NCBI RefSeq assembly: GCF_905207245.1 | Contig: NZ_CAJLKP010000023.1 | Location: forward strand, 4,868 to 68,867 | Direction of reading: 5' to 3' | DNA from: an uncultured Bacteroides sp. | Lineage (GTDB): Bacteria; Bacteroidota; Bacteroidia; Bacteroidales; Bacteroidaceae | DNA length: 64,000 nucleotides | In this document: positions 17,381 to 26,477 of the stretch, in pieces | Numbering within the stretch: position 1 is the stretch's first letter | Layout of the letters: every line of letters starts with the position of its first letter | The notes under the pieces: model-generated | Databases searched by the model: none | Seen by the model: the letters and a program-made list of their open reading frames with translations, nothing else | What the model was told of the DNA's origin: nothing | Position numbers and translations under genes: made by a program

Positions 17381-18297
17381 GAAAAAATTCTTTTAATCCT
17401 ATTATAAATACGTTGTAATGTCAATTTATGATATTCCTTAGCATCTGTTGCTACAATCCATTTTCCTTTAAACATAACAGCATTAAACTGATGGCCACCA
17501 TCTTTATAAAATGGAATATCCGTGGGTATGATATTATCTAATATCAGTTTTTCTTTATACTCCGTTGGAGTAATCTTTTCGATTTGGCTTATACTTACAT
17601 TATCACCATAAAGATTTGTGCAATCTTGCGAAAATCGCAAAAGTTTACCTTCAAATCTCATTAACGAACCAGCATTACGACCTAACTTTTGATTATGTTG
17701 AATTGGCGACATTGGGTGTGCTTTATATTCACCCATAAGAGAATCTGACACAAATAATTCTAATGTGTTTATCCTGTCAGTGTATTGTAATTGAGTAAAA
17801 AGAAAATATTTATCACCAATTTTATTAATACAACTATCGCCATATCCCATTAATATTTGAGCATCCAATGGTGCATACAGTAATTCCTTAACAAATATAA
17901 AGTTTGTCAAGTCTTCATTTCTTGCCTCGTAGAGTCGAATAGTATTTGTAGCACCAGCTTCGGGTAACATGTAAATATGTCCATCCTCCTCAAACACCCA
18001 TGGGAAAGAAAGATGGTATGGCTCTTCAAGAACAACAACTGGCGACGACCAATTTTTCAAGTCCTTTGTGCAAACCATCTTTAACACACCCGGAGATAAC
18101 CATTGTTTGCTTTCGTAAAACAAATAGAGCGTATCCTTATTAACAAAAAGAAAGGGATCTGCAACTATAGTAGTTGGATTAAGCCTGAAATAAGGCTTTA
18201 AACATTTTATCTGATATATGCTCTTACCTTCTTTTATATTAAAAAGGCTATTAGAATTCTCTAATTGATGAAGGCATATCTTGAAACATTCAACCAT
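17377..18297 (-). CDS. GH43-like beta-propeller protein (GINT1 N-terminal-like)
   Basis: A 306-aa protein with repeated propeller-like strands: ADPFLFVNKDTLYLFYESK, FPWVFEEDGHIYMLPEAG, GDSCINKIGDKYFLFTQL and HQFNAVMFKGKWIVATDAK. The AD-PF opening resembles GH43/GH32-type five-bladed propellers and the N-terminal domain of plant GINT1-type glycosyltransferases. No glycosidase triad can be assigned with confidence. Similar proteins recur in Bacteroides capsule loci next to glycosyltransferases or formyltransferase-like domains, so it may help modify or transfer a sugar. It overlaps the GT32 gene by 4 bp and lies 1 bp after the ATP-grasp gene. Function is not established. Confidence 0.7.
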   Translation of the reverse strand: MVECFKICLHQLENSNSLFNIKEGKSIYQIKCLKPYFRLNPTTIVADPFLFVNKDTLYLFYESKQWLSPGVLKMVCTKDLKNWSSPVVVLEEPYHLSFPWVFEEDGHIYMLPEAGATNTIRLYEARNEDLTNFIFVKELLYAPLDAQILMGYGDSCINKIGDKYFLFTQLQYTDRINTLELFVSDSLMGEYKAHPMSPIQHNQKLGRNAGSLMRFEGKLLRFSQDCTNLYGDNVSISQIEKITPTEYKEKLILDNIIPTDIPFYKDGGHQFNAVMFKGKWIVATDAKEYHKLTLQRIYNRIKRIFS

Positions 18298-18298
18298 T

Positions 18299-19459
18299 TT
18301 ATATTATTCTTTTTAACTTACAAGTGATTTTCTTGAATAATACGCAAAACAAAGGCATATAATCATTTTTAAACAAATAAGCGTGATTACTAGATTTAAA
18401 TATATATTTAAGCCATGTAAAAACACTCTGTTCTTTTTTAAGAACGAGCCCAAGATCTTGAAATTCATCTATAGCATATTTTGATTTAATCATGTTAAAA
18501 TTTAAATGTTCTGTAGACATTCCCAATGTGTCAAGATAAAGAATTACTGGATAATATAATTTATCAGCAAAACAAGCATAGATATCACCACTATTTCTAA
18601 AGTTAACCTCGTTCAGCCAAATATCATCTCCTATTTTAAACAATTCGATATCTATGTTTCCTGTATATCCATACTTCTTAACCTTATACAATATTGTATG
18701 CGCTTGACTAATTAAATTGGCATCATAAATGTATTGATGACATGATACAGTACCACATATGCTAGGATATTCCCTAAAATGTTTTGTTAAAAAGAAAGGT
18801 ATCTTATCTGTGTGTTTAGGAATACTTCCAAACAACTCCATTTCATAATCTTTATTCAAATATTTTTGAATTAAGACTCTCTTATATTTTTTTTCTTGTA
18901 ATTCTTTCAAATAGGCATTAAGATCAGTTTCTTTTTCTATTCGACAAATATCCACTTTAGAGCCTTCAGGACTTAATACAGGCTTGACAATACATGGATA
19001 TTCTATCTGAGATATATCATAACAACCAGTGTCTATTTGATCGACGATCCACGAATCAGCATATTTAAGTCCTAATTGCTTAGCAAAAATAAATTGATTA
19101 AATTTATTCATTAATGAACGAATCTTTCCTGATTCACCATTAATTGATGGCAAATAAAATTTCTTTGACAACAATTCCATATTATCATCAACAATTAATG
19201 CAGCACCATCAGAGGTTGGCATTACTACAGGCTTTTCTGTTTCGTTCCAAAACTCATTAAGTAATATATTCAAACCCTCCTCTTCACTGCTCACCAAATA
19301 ATATTTACACCAATACTTAGAATAGGTGCAATAATTGTCACGTTTTTTCAATGACGAAGTTGTAATAATCCCATAGACGGGTATATTATTAATACCAAAT
19401 ACCCTAGCCATACCCAAGGCATTTGTATGATTACCTCCGAAAATTATTACTTTATTCAT
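18299..19459 (-). CDS. ATP-grasp ligase
   Basis: A 386-aa ATP-grasp protein. The N-terminal Rossmann-like part begins VIIFGGNHTNALGMARVFG. The ATP-binding core has IEYPCIVKPVLSPEGSKV (lysine and small loop) and RVLIQKYLNKDYEMELFGS, and the metal-binding end is IDIELFKIGDDIWLNEVNFR followed by NSG. ATP-grasp ligases join a carboxylate to an amine or thiol via an acyl phosphate. In capsule loci they are thought to attach amino acids or similar groups to uronic or ulosonic acids. The fold is clear, the substrate is not. The C-terminal 60 residues are basic and hydrophobic. Confidence 0.85.
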   Translation of the reverse strand: MNKVIIFGGNHTNALGMARVFGINNIPVYGIITTSSLKKRDNYCTYSKYWCKYYLVSSEEEGLNILLNEFWNETEKPVVMPTSDGAALIVDDNMELLSKKFYLPSINGESGKIRSLMNKFNQFIFAKQLGLKYADSWIVDQIDTGCYDISQIEYPCIVKPVLSPEGSKVDICRIEKETDLNAYLKELQEKKYKRVLIQKYLNKDYEMELFGSIPKHTDKIPFFLTKHFREYPSICGTVSCHQYIYDANLISQAHTILYKVKKYGYTGNIDIELFKIGDDIWLNEVNFRNSGDIYACFADKLYYPVILYLDTLGMSTEHLNFNMIKSKYAIDEFQDLGLVLKKEQSVFTWLKYIFKSSNHAYLFKNDYMPLFCVLFKKITCKLKRII

Positions 19460-19470
19460 AGATTCTCAAT

Positions 19471-20280
19471 TTATTTGATTAATTCATCAAAATCTACACG
19501 CTCATATTCCTGTAAGCAGCCACCTCTTGTAGCATTATAAATACGAAAGCCATGACTTCTAGAGTATTTTTCTGCTGCAATATGAGCAACTTTTTGTTCC
19601 CATGTCTGCACTGGTGTTATCTTAGAAAGATCTTCTTTCTCTTTTCCATAAAAATGGCTGCTACCTGAAGTGTTATAATATATACTACCATCTCTGTTTG
19701 CATTAACAGCATAGGACATGTCACAACCTATCAAATATATCACTTCTGCTCCTAAGTAACGAGCCCATTCTATTGATTCATATGCAGTAGTACCAATGGC
19801 GAATACAACTTTAGATAGATCTTCTGAAAATTCAGGATGATCTAAAAGTTTCCTAGAACCATTAATTGTTTCATAAATTTTATCTCCTTTAAAAGAAAGA
19901 GATTTTATAAATTGTTTCTTAGAAAATATTTTATACTTAGCATAACATTCTTTAACCATTTTAGCATGTTTCCCCTTATAACAAGAATTATCTGTGACCA
20001 TAAGGAAGTCGACACGCCATGGTGTATTTTCATATATGCGCGCAATATGATTCATCCCTATAGATATAAAGTTTGCTTTTGAAATCTGTGTCAGATCATC
20101 AGGGCTTAAACTAGGACCATTACACACTACAAAAAATTGCTTGCCCTTGTAATAGTTTTTTAAAGAACGCAATTTTCTCGTATTATTGAGTTCGACACCA
20201 CTAGCATAATATGCAACAAGATTTATGCCATCAATAATCTTTATATATGTTGCACCTAAAAATTTCTTAATTAACTTCAT
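19471..20280 (-). CDS. DUF115-family protein (MptE-like fold)
   Basis: 269 aa. A Rossmann-like core opens with GKQFFVVCNGPSLSPDDL (the GxGPSL motif of DUF115) near residue 46, then FISIGMNHIARIYENTPWRV and VDFLMVTD, and later YLGAEVIYLIGCDMSY, which together are characteristic of this family. DUF115 proteins include an archaeal pterin pyrophosphokinase (MptE) and motility-linked glycan genes in other bacteria, so a role in glycan assembly or nucleotide-linked transfer is plausible. It overlaps the flippase gene by 14 bp. A second DUF115-like domain is fused to the aldolase encoded upstream in this operon. Confidence 0.78.
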   Translation of the reverse strand: MKLIKKFLGATYIKIIDGINLVAYYASGVELNNTRKLRSLKNYYKGKQFFVVCNGPSLSPDDLTQISKANFISIGMNHIARIYENTPWRVDFLMVTDNSCYKGKHAKMVKECYAKYKIFSKKQFIKSLSFKGDKIYETINGSRKLLDHPEFSEDLSKVVFAIGTTAYESIEWARYLGAEVIYLIGCDMSYAVNANRDGSIYYNTSGSSHFYGKEKEDLSKITPVQTWEQKVAHIAAEKYSRSHGFRIYNATRGGCLQEYERVDFDELIK

Positions 20281-21793
20281 TATTTATTTTACTTTTCACA
20301 AATTGTAGCACATATTGTCTCTCCATTTTATTTAAACCTACTACCCAAATAGCTAGACCTGTGAATAAAACAGATATAATTCCAGATACAAAAAAGGAAA
20401 TTACTTCATTCACAATTAAACTTGATACTAAAAAAGGGATAGGTGTAGATAAAATGATTACTTTTACAATTGGTAATATAACCTCTTTGAGATAATTCAA
20501 AAGACCAAATGATGATAGTTTATTCGATTCATTGACTACAAGTACTACCTGCAAAGCTCGAACGAACGCTGTAATAATAAAAACAGATACAGCGCTAGCA
20601 CCTAAAGAGAGAACGAGATAAGATAATGGAAATACCAATAATAGTACACCATTTCCATAGATGGTATACTTTCTCAATTTACCAGATGCTAATGCTACCC
20701 CCCAAGGGGCATTTGTTAGCTGAACCAAAAGAGAGTCAACTAAAATCCATATAGTGAATATTCCTGTAAACTCTGGTACTTTTTTTAACCATATTGATAA
20801 AAGAAAATCAACATTAAGAATAACAGGAAGAGCCATTATCCAAAAGAATATTACAGAATATTTACTACTTGAAAATACAAGCTTATGTAAATAATCGATT
20901 TTACGAGCAGCAAAACTTTTAACTATTTGCGGTTGAACCGAAGTAAAAATACTAGATGAAAAATTACTTAAAACACTATTTAGTTGAAAAGAGATACCCC
21001 TGGCGGCATTAATTGCTGGACCAAAGAATATATTTATCAGTATGTTAACAAATTGATCTTTGGTCATATATATAATAGTTCCAAGAAAGTTCCAGGAAAA
21101 GAACTTGCCCATTTGGACTATTGTAGAACGTTGGAAACACCAAATGATATTAGATTCTTCATATTTTACAAAACATCGAACAGCATATGATACCTGGACT
21201 CCGACAACAACCAGCATCAACAAAAATGCATAAGTAACAAGCCTGTCAAAACCGCTAATTACTATTGCATAAGCAATGATAAGTTTCATTATTCCTTCAA
21301 ATACTCCTACATAAGAGTAGTAAGACATATCCTCATGCGCAATAATCGCTGAATTAAAGACTGTTCCTATCAAAGTAAAACATAACGATATCACCGTCAT
21401 ATGAAAGACTTTGACTGCAGCATCAAGCCTCTCTATAGGAATATTAAGTTTATTAACAACGAACCAATATCCTATTGTTTCAAGAGCTATAAGCACAATT
21501 ATTACGAAAATAAGATATATGAAAAAAAAATGAGAATAAACTTTTTTTGCACCTTCTTTAGATCCTTTACCTAATTCAACACTTAAAAATCTTTGAGTAG
21601 CATTTGCAAGAGAACTTTGAAAGAATGCAAACATACTTGTAAGTCCACCTACCACATTGTATATTCCATAATCCTCTATTCCAAGATTATCAAGTATAAC
21701 CCTTGAAGCGTATATATTTATACACATCAAAAGTATCATTCTTAGGTATAGAAACCCCGTATTTTTTATAATTCTTTTACTATTTTGATCCAT
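20267..21793 (-). CDS. Wzx-type polysaccharide flippase
   Basis: 508 aa with about 12-14 membrane helices, starting MDQNSKRIIKNTGFLYLRMI. The first helices carry IYASRVILDNLGIEDYGIYN and VGGLTSMFAFFQSSLANATQ, strongly typical of Bacteroidota MATE-like lipopolysaccharide/capsule flippases. The ATG at 21793 is preferred; the frame extends to a TTG at 21820 that overlaps the previous gene but adds an atypical head. It would turn undecaprenyl-linked repeat units to the periplasmic side for polymerisation. This locus is therefore a Wzx/Wzy-type system. Confidence 0.92.
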   Translation of the reverse strand: MDQNSKRIIKNTGFLYLRMILLMCINIYASRVILDNLGIEDYGIYNVVGGLTSMFAFFQSSLANATQRFLSVELGKGSKEGAKKVYSHFFFIYLIFVIIVLIALETIGYWFVVNKLNIPIERLDAAVKVFHMTVISLCFTLIGTVFNSAIIAHEDMSYYSYVGVFEGIMKLIIAYAIVISGFDRLVTYAFLLMLVVVGVQVSYAVRCFVKYEESNIIWCFQRSTIVQMGKFFSWNFLGTIIYMTKDQFVNILINIFFGPAINAARGISFQLNSVLSNFSSSIFTSVQPQIVKSFAARKIDYLHKLVFSSSKYSVIFFWIMALPVILNVDFLLSIWLKKVPEFTGIFTIWILVDSLLVQLTNAPWGVALASGKLRKYTIYGNGVLLLVFPLSYLVLSLGASAVSVFIITAFVRALQVVLVVNESNKLSSFGLLNYLKEVILPIVKVIILSTPIPFLVSSLIVNEVISFFVSGIISVLFTGLAIWVVGLNKMERQYVLQFVKSKINNEVN

Positions 21794-21816
21794 TGCATAG
21801 TAGCATATAGCTTGAA

Positions 21817-22494
21817 TCAATATACTTCAAACATATATCTCATGCCTGGTTTAAGAAATTCACCATTATATGCTTTACCATCAATAATAACCGAAAGTCC
21901 ATGTTCTAACGCAAGATTTATACCTGGTAGAATATCCCAAGAAAAACATCCTTTCAAATGTTGAAATTGCTTATAGCTTCCGTGAATTACATTATACATA
22001 TTATACATGCAGCATCCCATAATGCGATATTCAAGCCCACCTCCTAACACTTCAAAATCTTCTGGGGTCATGTATGATGATAGCCCACATATACGAGATT
22101 TTTTAATTCTCTCGAGTTTCTCACCTGTACAAAGGCAAATATCCAACTCTGGTAATGCAATCATTGATTGATAATGTTTACCATTACGATAAACGCTAAT
22201 CCCTACTCCCCATTCCTTTAAACCAGAAACAAAATTTTCAGTGCCATCAATTGGGTCTACGGTAACAACAAATTCAGCTCCATCTATATCAAAAATATCA
22301 TTGTTTGACTCCTCACTAATAACAATATAATTTGCGAGATTATCTTTTAAATAACTAAATATGAGTGATTCGCAAAGCAAATCACCCTCTGATACGAAGG
22401 TATTATCGGCTTTAAGAGTGCCTGTTGAACGAAGTTCTAAAATTTCGTTCAACTTACTTCTTATTATACTGTATATATCTCTACAAATATCCAT
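21817..22494 (-). CDS. Inositol monophosphatase-family phosphatase
   Basis: 225 aa with the lithium-sensitive phosphatase motifs: VISEESN (motif with metal Glu), VTVDPIDGTENFVSGLKEWG (DPIDGTxNF, residues ~77-96), and KGCFSWDILPGINLALEHG (WD motif, near 185). It is shorter than standard IMPases (about 260 aa) at its N terminus, but the metal-binding acids are present. Family members remove phosphate from inositol phosphates, sugar phosphates or adenosine 3',5'-bisphosphate. Lying between the aldolase and the flippase, it most likely dephosphorylates a capsule-sugar intermediate. The substrate is inferred from context only. Confidence 0.87.
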   Translation of the reverse strand: MDICRDIYSIIRSKLNEILELRSTGTLKADNTFVSEGDLLCESLIFSYLKDNLANYIVISEESNNDIFDIDGAEFVVTVDPIDGTENFVSGLKEWGVGISVYRNGKHYQSMIALPELDICLCTGEKLERIKKSRICGLSSYMTPEDFEVLGGGLEYRIMGCCMYNMYNVIHGSYKQFQHLKGCFSWDILPGINLALEHGLSVIIDGKAYNGEFLKPGMRYMFEVY

Positions 22495-22502
22495 CGTTGT
22501 TA

Positions 22503-24074
22503 TTACTTGTATACCGAAGGGGTTATCATTTCAATATTCAACTGACTCTCAAGTTGAACTAATCTTCTTGATATTGATTTGTTTAAAACTACAGTTTGTT
22601 CAATATCATGCTTAATGGCAATCTTAGAATTGTAATAATTGTCTTGGCCAACTATATAACCATCCATACCAGCAATGTAAATTTTAGATGGCTGAAGTTT
22701 ACAAAGAAGATTAAGCATCATTAAACTAGAATTATCAGTGATATTATCATCTTCATTTATAACATCTGAATAATTAACAACGAGATTATCACCCTCAATG
22801 TTGATATTAGATGTATGTATTAAAGTCTCGTTATTATATTGGTCGTCTCCTAATGTTAGATATCTTTTCTTATTACTCATAAATACGAAATCCGGCTTAA
22901 TAAAGCCTGGAACGAATGAAATACTAACAATAAGACAATTATTATCAGAAGCAGTCTTCTTGATATACTCTTCATTTTTTGATAAAGATGAACCAGGGGC
23001 AAGAATTAGAATATTACGTCCTACGAACTTTGATTTAAGTAAATCTATTGTTTTTTTATCATCAATTTCCCTTGATTGAAACTCAATGTATTTTTGTTCA
23101 GCCAAATTTTTATCAAAGAGCGAACGTTTATTGGGTTCAATCATATGTAAAATAGTAGATATACTCTTAACATTCAAGGTATTCTTACTACATAAATAGA
23201 TAGCATAATTTGGATGGCAACCATTAGTTGCTGCCAAATAATATGGAACAGCATAGCCCCATTCGTACTTCTCCTTGATTTTGGAAATATAATCATCAAC
23301 TATCTCTAATAGAGGATCTAAATCATAGCATTTGTTAGCATGCTCATTTAGATAATTAGCAATTAATTCTGTGTTTAAGTTACCAGCACCTCTTCCCATA
23401 CCGTAAACAGATGAATCTAAAGACATAACTCTATCTCCTTCCACAGACAATAAAGCTTGGCTATTAGAGAATGACAGCTGCAAATTATTGTGAGAGTGGA
23501 ATCCCATATGAATTGTTGATGCCAAATTATGATTTATAATATAATAGAATCTGAGCAATTCATCTTTATCCATCAAACCCAATGTATCAACCAAATAAAA
23601 AGAATATGGATGAAGTCCATTGACCTTCTTAATAAGAGTTAATAACTTTTCATCAGAATAGCTACTAGTACCTACAGGCTGTACAAACACTTTGTAACCT
23701 TTATCCATAATTTGCTTGCAATATTCTAAAGCAGGCTCTACTTCAGGATAGTGAAAAGTAACTCGAATACCATCGATAGATGTACCATCATAATCAGACA
23801 GCTGATCTAACGAATATTCACCATAACAAGCCATCGCTACATACATGGACTTTTTATGGTCTGCAGGCAAGAAATGCTTTATCTGTTCAACAGTGTTATA
23901 AATTGAACGGTTGATACTATATTCTTCATCCTGCAGGAATCCTGTCTCGATGATATCAATACCAGCATTTGTTAGTTGATTGATAATTTCCTTTATTCCT
24001 TTCTCTCCAAAATCAAAATTATTGATGTATCCACCATCTCTGAGGGTACAATCTAGGATTTGCATATTTGTCAT
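22503..24074 (-). CDS. Aldolase (HMGL/DRE-TIM type) fused to a DUF115-like domain
   Basis: 523 aa with two parts. Residues 1-290 form a DRE-TIM metal-dependent lyase: LDCTLRDGGYINNFDFG (catalytic Arg and metal Asp), GIDIIETGFLQ, and GFHSHNNLQLSF (metal-binding HxH) near residue 195, followed by YGMGRGAGNLNTE. Relatives include 4-hydroxy-2-oxovalerate aldolase and homocitrate-type synthases. Residues ~350-523 resemble DUF115: RNILILAPGSSLSKNEEYI, then PDFVFMSNKKR and IYIAGMDGY. The lyase half probably joins or splits a keto acid, such as pyruvate, with an aldehyde sugar. The KdsB-like gene 19 bp upstream suggests the product is a ulosonic acid. The biochemical role is not established. Confidence 0.82.
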   Translation of the reverse strand: MTNMQILDCTLRDGGYINNFDFGEKGIKEIINQLTNAGIDIIETGFLQDEEYSINRSIYNTVEQIKHFLPADHKKSMYVAMACYGEYSLDQLSDYDGTSIDGIRVTFHYPEVEPALEYCKQIMDKGYKVFVQPVGTSSYSDEKLLTLIKKVNGLHPYSFYLVDTLGLMDKDELLRFYYIINHNLASTIHMGFHSHNNLQLSFSNSQALLSVEGDRVMSLDSSVYGMGRGAGNLNTELIANYLNEHANKCYDLDPLLEIVDDYISKIKEKYEWGYAVPYYLAATNGCHPNYAIYLCSKNTLNVKSISTILHMIEPNKRSLFDKNLAEQKYIEFQSREIDDKKTIDLLKSKFVGRNILILAPGSSLSKNEEYIKKTASDNNCLIVSISFVPGFIKPDFVFMSNKKRYLTLGDDQYNNETLIHTSNINIEGDNLVVNYSDVINEDDNITDNSSLMMLNLLCKLQPSKIYIAGMDGYIVGQDNYYNSKIAIKHDIEQTVVLNKSISRRLVQLESQLNIEMITPSVYK

Positions 24075-24092
24075 ATTGAACCTAATCTAAAA

Positions 24093-24848
24093 TTATTTAT
24101 TTTCCTTGAGATCTTTCACCATTAAGAGTTTTACCTTTTCTAAATCCTTTGGAGTATCTACGGATATTGATTCAGAATCAACAAATTTAAAATGGAGTTC
24201 TTTACCATGTTCCAAGAATCGGAGATGATCTATGTCTTCAATTCGTTCTAAGTTCGCTTGAGGGGTCGTTACAAAGAAGTCCAATGCTTCTTTCGTAAAA
24301 CACTCAATACCAACATACTTATTATACTTAAACATTAAAGAACCTTTAGGATAAGGGGCTGGAGTTCTTGTAATATAGAGGCATCTACCTGTGTCAGAAA
24401 CAACAACTTTGATTCTAGCCGGATCAATTGTCTCTGCAGCATCAGACATTTTTCTCATCGCTCCACCAAAGAAAAAGCCAGATGGAATTTCTTCAGGAAG
24501 CGCCTGCTCGATGCATAAAGGTGAGATCAATGGCTCATCACCATTGACGCAAACATACATGTCTGCTTTAATTTTATCAGAGACCTCTTTAATACGTGAG
24601 ATATGTTCTGGATGATCATTTCTTGTCATCACGTATTTAATGTCCATTTCTTCACAAACATATTTAATGCGCTCATCATCAATTGCGACAAAGACGTCAG
24701 AAAACTGCTTTACTTGAGATACCCGATTATAAACCCACCAAATCATTGGTTTGCCGCATATATCAGCAAGAGGTTTGCCTGGAAAACGAGTCGAGCTATA
24801 TCTAGCTGGGATAATAGCTATTATTTTCTTTTGTGTAAAATCTGCCAT
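24093..24848 (-). CDS. CMP-KDO synthetase-like cytidylyltransferase (KdsB family)
   Basis: 251 aa, start set at the ATG giving MADFTQKKIIAIIPARYSST, because the earlier in-frame residues come from a decayed upstream gene and begin at a TTG. Motifs: IPARYSSTRFPGKPLADICG (CTP loop), YVCVNGDEPLI (metal Asp) near residue 95 and SISVDTPKDLEKV near 235. The length fits KdsB (about 250). It transfers CMP from CTP to a 2-keto-3-deoxy sugar acid. Housekeeping kdsB for lipid A should lie elsewhere, so this copy is likely dedicated to the capsule and may use a different ulosonate made with the adjacent aldolase. Confidence 0.85.
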   Translation of the reverse strand: MADFTQKKIIAIIPARYSSTRFPGKPLADICGKPMIWWVYNRVSQVKQFSDVFVAIDDERIKYVCEEMDIKYVMTRNDHPEHISRIKEVSDKIKADMYVCVNGDEPLISPLCIEQALPEEIPSGFFFGGAMRKMSDAAETIDPARIKVVVSDTGRCLYITRTPAPYPKGSLMFKYNKYVGIECFTKEALDFFVTTPQANLERIEDIDHLRFLEHGKELHFKFVDSESISVDTPKDLEKVKLLMVKDLKENK

Positions 24849-24849
24849 A

Positions 24850-25250
24850 TTTTTTATATAATTTTTATTCAAGCCACTCAAAAAAATCTCTATCAGTTCT
24901 ATTTGTAGGGGTCCTATTTCAAAAACACGATGAAGAATCATATATTCCAAACCAGGTTCTTTACATTATTCCCGTTAATCCTCTCTGGTACCATCGTTAT
25001 CAACTAGAAATACATCCGCATGTAGTTCTTCTAGGTCCTGTCCAAAATCAAACATCACATAACCTCAGTTTATCCAAGCATCTTTCACATACTTAATTGG
25101 ACGAACCATATATAATCTTCCCAGTCACTATTTATAGATGATGTCCTTTCCTTTAATTCTTCAAGAGTTTCATTAGCAAGTACTTACTGCATAGCTATAA
25201 TACCTGTAAAGGTACTGTAGCCCACATTGAGTTATATTTTTGATTAATTA
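24850..25250 (-). pseudogene. Decayed gene, possibly nucleotidyltransferase-related
   Basis: On the minus strand three segments of one former protein can be pieced together across at least four stops and one frameshift. They include GYSTFTGIIAMQ, LANETLEELKERTSSINSDW, a piece with GYVMFDFGQDLEEL, VFLVDNDGTRED and LEYMILHRVFEIGP. The VDNDGT...EYMILHR pattern resembles the end of cytidylyltransferase-like domains, but this is weak evidence. It lies between the IS66 relic and the KdsB-like gene; its last open part runs into the KdsB frame, so the two could be mistaken for one gene. Confidence 0.45.
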
Positions 25251-25255
25251 TTAAG

Positions 25256-26277
25256 TTATTTAGTAATATTAATTGGCAGAAGTTCCATATAATCCGTTTC
25301 ACTGGATACTAATTTACATAAAACATCTGAAATATATTTAACTGGACGCAGTCCATACATTCTGCAACTTTCTATTATCGAGTAAATCAAAGACCTATTT
25401 TTAGCAGCCTATTCCGAGCCACAGAACAAATAGTGCTTTCTTCCTAAACAAATAGGTTTCATCAACCGTTCAGCAATATTGTTATCAATCTCGGCCTACC
25501 CATTGTTCACATAACGACGCACGGCTTCCCATTCGTTAACCACATAGCGAACCGCTTTAATGAAAAGAGTAGAAGGGAAAAATACAGTGTCTACATCTTT
25601 AAAACGGTCTACCACACGTTCTAGAGACATGCCGTATTGATATTCATCAACCAAAATCTGAGCAATCATATTAAAGTCAACATGACAACCCTGAAGAATA
25701 TTATCAAAAAGACGCAGGGAATCATCAACATCAACCGATTCGTAGTAATTAGAAATAATACCCTCCCCATCAATCACACGCAATAACTCACAAACATGTT
25801 TGGTGGCATTCCAATCCCACTTATAAAGAATCCAATGACGAATATCAATCTTACGGGCATCCAAAGGAATGCCACTCCCATCGCAGTAATACATCACCAC
25901 CTTGTCCACATTAGTAAAATACTGGACATAATCCAAACTTTACCGTTCGGATTAGAAGCCTAATTCAAGACTCATCTCGGATGTGACAGTAGCGAATGAG
26001 TCGTTGCCAGATACTGTAGACGGATTAATCCCATCAAAATCATCCATATCCCTTATTCAGTTTTTTATCAATGCCTTTGAGAAAGAAAGTTTCTCGGACC
26101 TACGACCATAAAGTTGACGTTTATGCTTTGCTATTTCAAAAAGCTCAGCGGCACGGAGACTTTTCAACTCTTCCAAAACACCGAAAAGAATACAATAGGT
26201 ATTGATTGAAATCTTTCGAGGAGCAGCATCCGGCTAATAACGGAACAAAAACTCAATGTAAAATTTACTCATGTTCA
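25256..26277 (-). pseudogene. Relic of an IS66-type transposase
   Basis: Scattered pieces in the order of an IS66 transposase are seen on the minus strand: an N-terminal piece starting MNMSKFYIEFLFRY with a stop, then IAKHKRQLYGRRSEKLSF, an open frame 25936-25496 (146 aa, ending AVRYVVNEWEAVRRYVNNG), and after a stop, IDNNIAERLMKPICLGRKHY and SETDYMELLPINIT up to 25258. The DNN.AER...GRK block is the C-terminal catalytic segment of IS66. The region between has been shortened and holds several stops, so the element is dead. It separates upxZ from the capsule biosynthesis genes without breaking their common direction. Confidence 0.75.
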
Positions 26278-26477
26278 TTTTTTGTAGATTTTTAAATTTG
26301 GCGCAAAGGTAACGGACAAAATAAAACATGTCAAGAGCCATACAATGGGTGTTTACTGAGCTTCGACTATTCTTCAGTAGTCATATCTGAATAGCAGCTG
26401 TTAAGAGGGAAAGGAAAATTGTTTGCATATTTTCAATTGATGCAAGGAAAGAGACCATTTTGCCCTTAAAACTTTTT

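Noticed and set aside
24849..24950. An N-terminal extension of 34 residues on the KdsB-like protein.
   Set aside because: It begins at TTG, belongs to the frame of a decayed upstream gene, and the family normally starts within about 10 residues of the IPARYSSTR loop.
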